Assembly (NCBI GenBank): GCA_947645535.1 | Contig: CANSDD010000015.1 | Location: 1-21,463, forward strand | Reading direction: 5' to 3' | DNA: 21,463 bases | Origin: an uncultured Mycoplasmatota bacterium | GTDB lineage: Bacteria; Bacillota_I; Bacilli_A; RF39; UBA660 | In this document: positions 21,157 to 21,463 of the stretch, one piece after another | Layout: each line of letters starts with the position of its first letter | Position numbering within the stretch: position 1 is the first letter of the stretch | Program-made: the position numbers and the translations under genes | The notes under the pieces: generated by a model | Databases searched by the model: none | Seen by the model: the letters and a program-made list of their open reading frames with translations, nothing else | Told to the model about the DNA's origin: nothing

Positions 21157-21463
21157 TTGTCGAAAAATAGAAACTATAGTATAGTAGAAATAGAAACTGA
21201 TGAAAATCATATGCATTTTTTGAGACAATCAATTTCTAGATTGTTTCTCATGGAGATAGGAAGAACGATAAAAAGTATAACAGCAAAAGAGATATTTAGA
21301 TTGTGTTCATATGTTACGAAGAAATTGTGGGGAGGCTACTTATGGATTACTGGATATTTTGTAAGTACAGTAGGGAAATATGACAATGAAGAACAAATCA
21401 AAAATTATGTAAGGAGCTAAGGAAAAGAATATACGTTGATGTATTGTGGTCAGTTGATGTTAT
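21157..21463 (+). pseudogene. Decayed IS200/IS605-family TnpA (Y1 transposase) fragment
   Basis: The frame encodes the central and C-terminal part of an IS200-type TnpA: IVEIETDENHMHFL with the HxH metal motif (H18, H20 of the fragment), RTIKSITAKEIFRLC, KKLWGG and GYFVSTVGKY with the catalytic tyrosine Y67. The N-terminal third is missing and stops lie just upstream, so it is 5' truncated. The frame meets TAA at 21418-21420, but the next codons still read GKEYTLMYCGQL, matching the family C-terminus (NQGKEY..L..QL), so the stop is a nonsense mutation, probably of a Gln codon. It runs off the window. No TnpB or terminal hairpin is visible. The 145 bases between it and sigK show no gene. Confidence 0.8.

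Noticed and set aside
1..21463. CRISPR arrays, tRNA or rRNA genes, known riboswitches
   Set aside because: No regularly spaced repeats and no tRNA or rRNA signatures were seen; leaders are too short or lack known riboswitch cores.

Overview
The window is about 21.5 kb of very AT-rich DNA with short intergenic gaps, AGGAGG-type ribosome sites and mostly extended -10 (TGn TATAAT-like) promoters. TGA is used as a normal stop. Gene content and order (rlmN-prpC-prkC-rsgA-rpe, truB, rpsO-pnp, suf genes, a pro-sigma-K-like factor) point to a low-GC Firmicute. The AT bias and the reduced or rearranged loci would suit an uncultured gut-type Bacilli lineage, but the lineage is inference. A SigK-type sigma factor implies a spore former or a descendant of one.

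Layout. 1-280: tail of an unidentified gene, terminator and promoter. 282-5343: a compact operon of rlmN (23S rRNA/tRNA methylation), prpC and prkC (PP2C phosphatase and PASTA Ser/Thr kinase), rsgA (30S maturation GTPase) and rpe (pentose phosphate epimerase), closed by a terminator. 5374-7531: a membrane-anchored transglutaminase-like protein, truB, and an unrecognised 138-residue protein overlapping truB. 7535-8859: a lipoprotein with three internal repeats on its own promoter. ribF, often found between truB and rpsO, is absent here. 8870-14264: rpsO, pnp and, coupled to pnp, three genes built from four copies of a three-repeat module resembling helicase-associated (HA) domains but with no helicase attached. 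14289-14898: a 48-residue membrane peptide convergent with a HIT-family protein. 15024-17881: a reduced SUF operon, sufC - short sufB/D-type gene - sufS, without sufU or sufB. 17890-20322: an MBOAT-like membrane protein and a DHHW/AlgJ-like partner, both apparently lacking hallmark catalytic residues. 20319-21011 (minus strand): a sigK-like gene starting at TTG. 21157-21463: a decayed IS200/IS605 TnpA.

The most unusual parts are (i) the pnp-coupled array of twelve HA-like repeats in three genes, (ii) the MBOAT/DHHW pair that looks degenerate in both partners, (iii) the short SUF operon, and (iv) the triplicated lipoprotein inserted into the truB-rpsO neighbourhood. No tRNA, rRNA, CRISPR array or intact mobile element was seen, and no gap above 300 bases lacks a gene or gene remnant.
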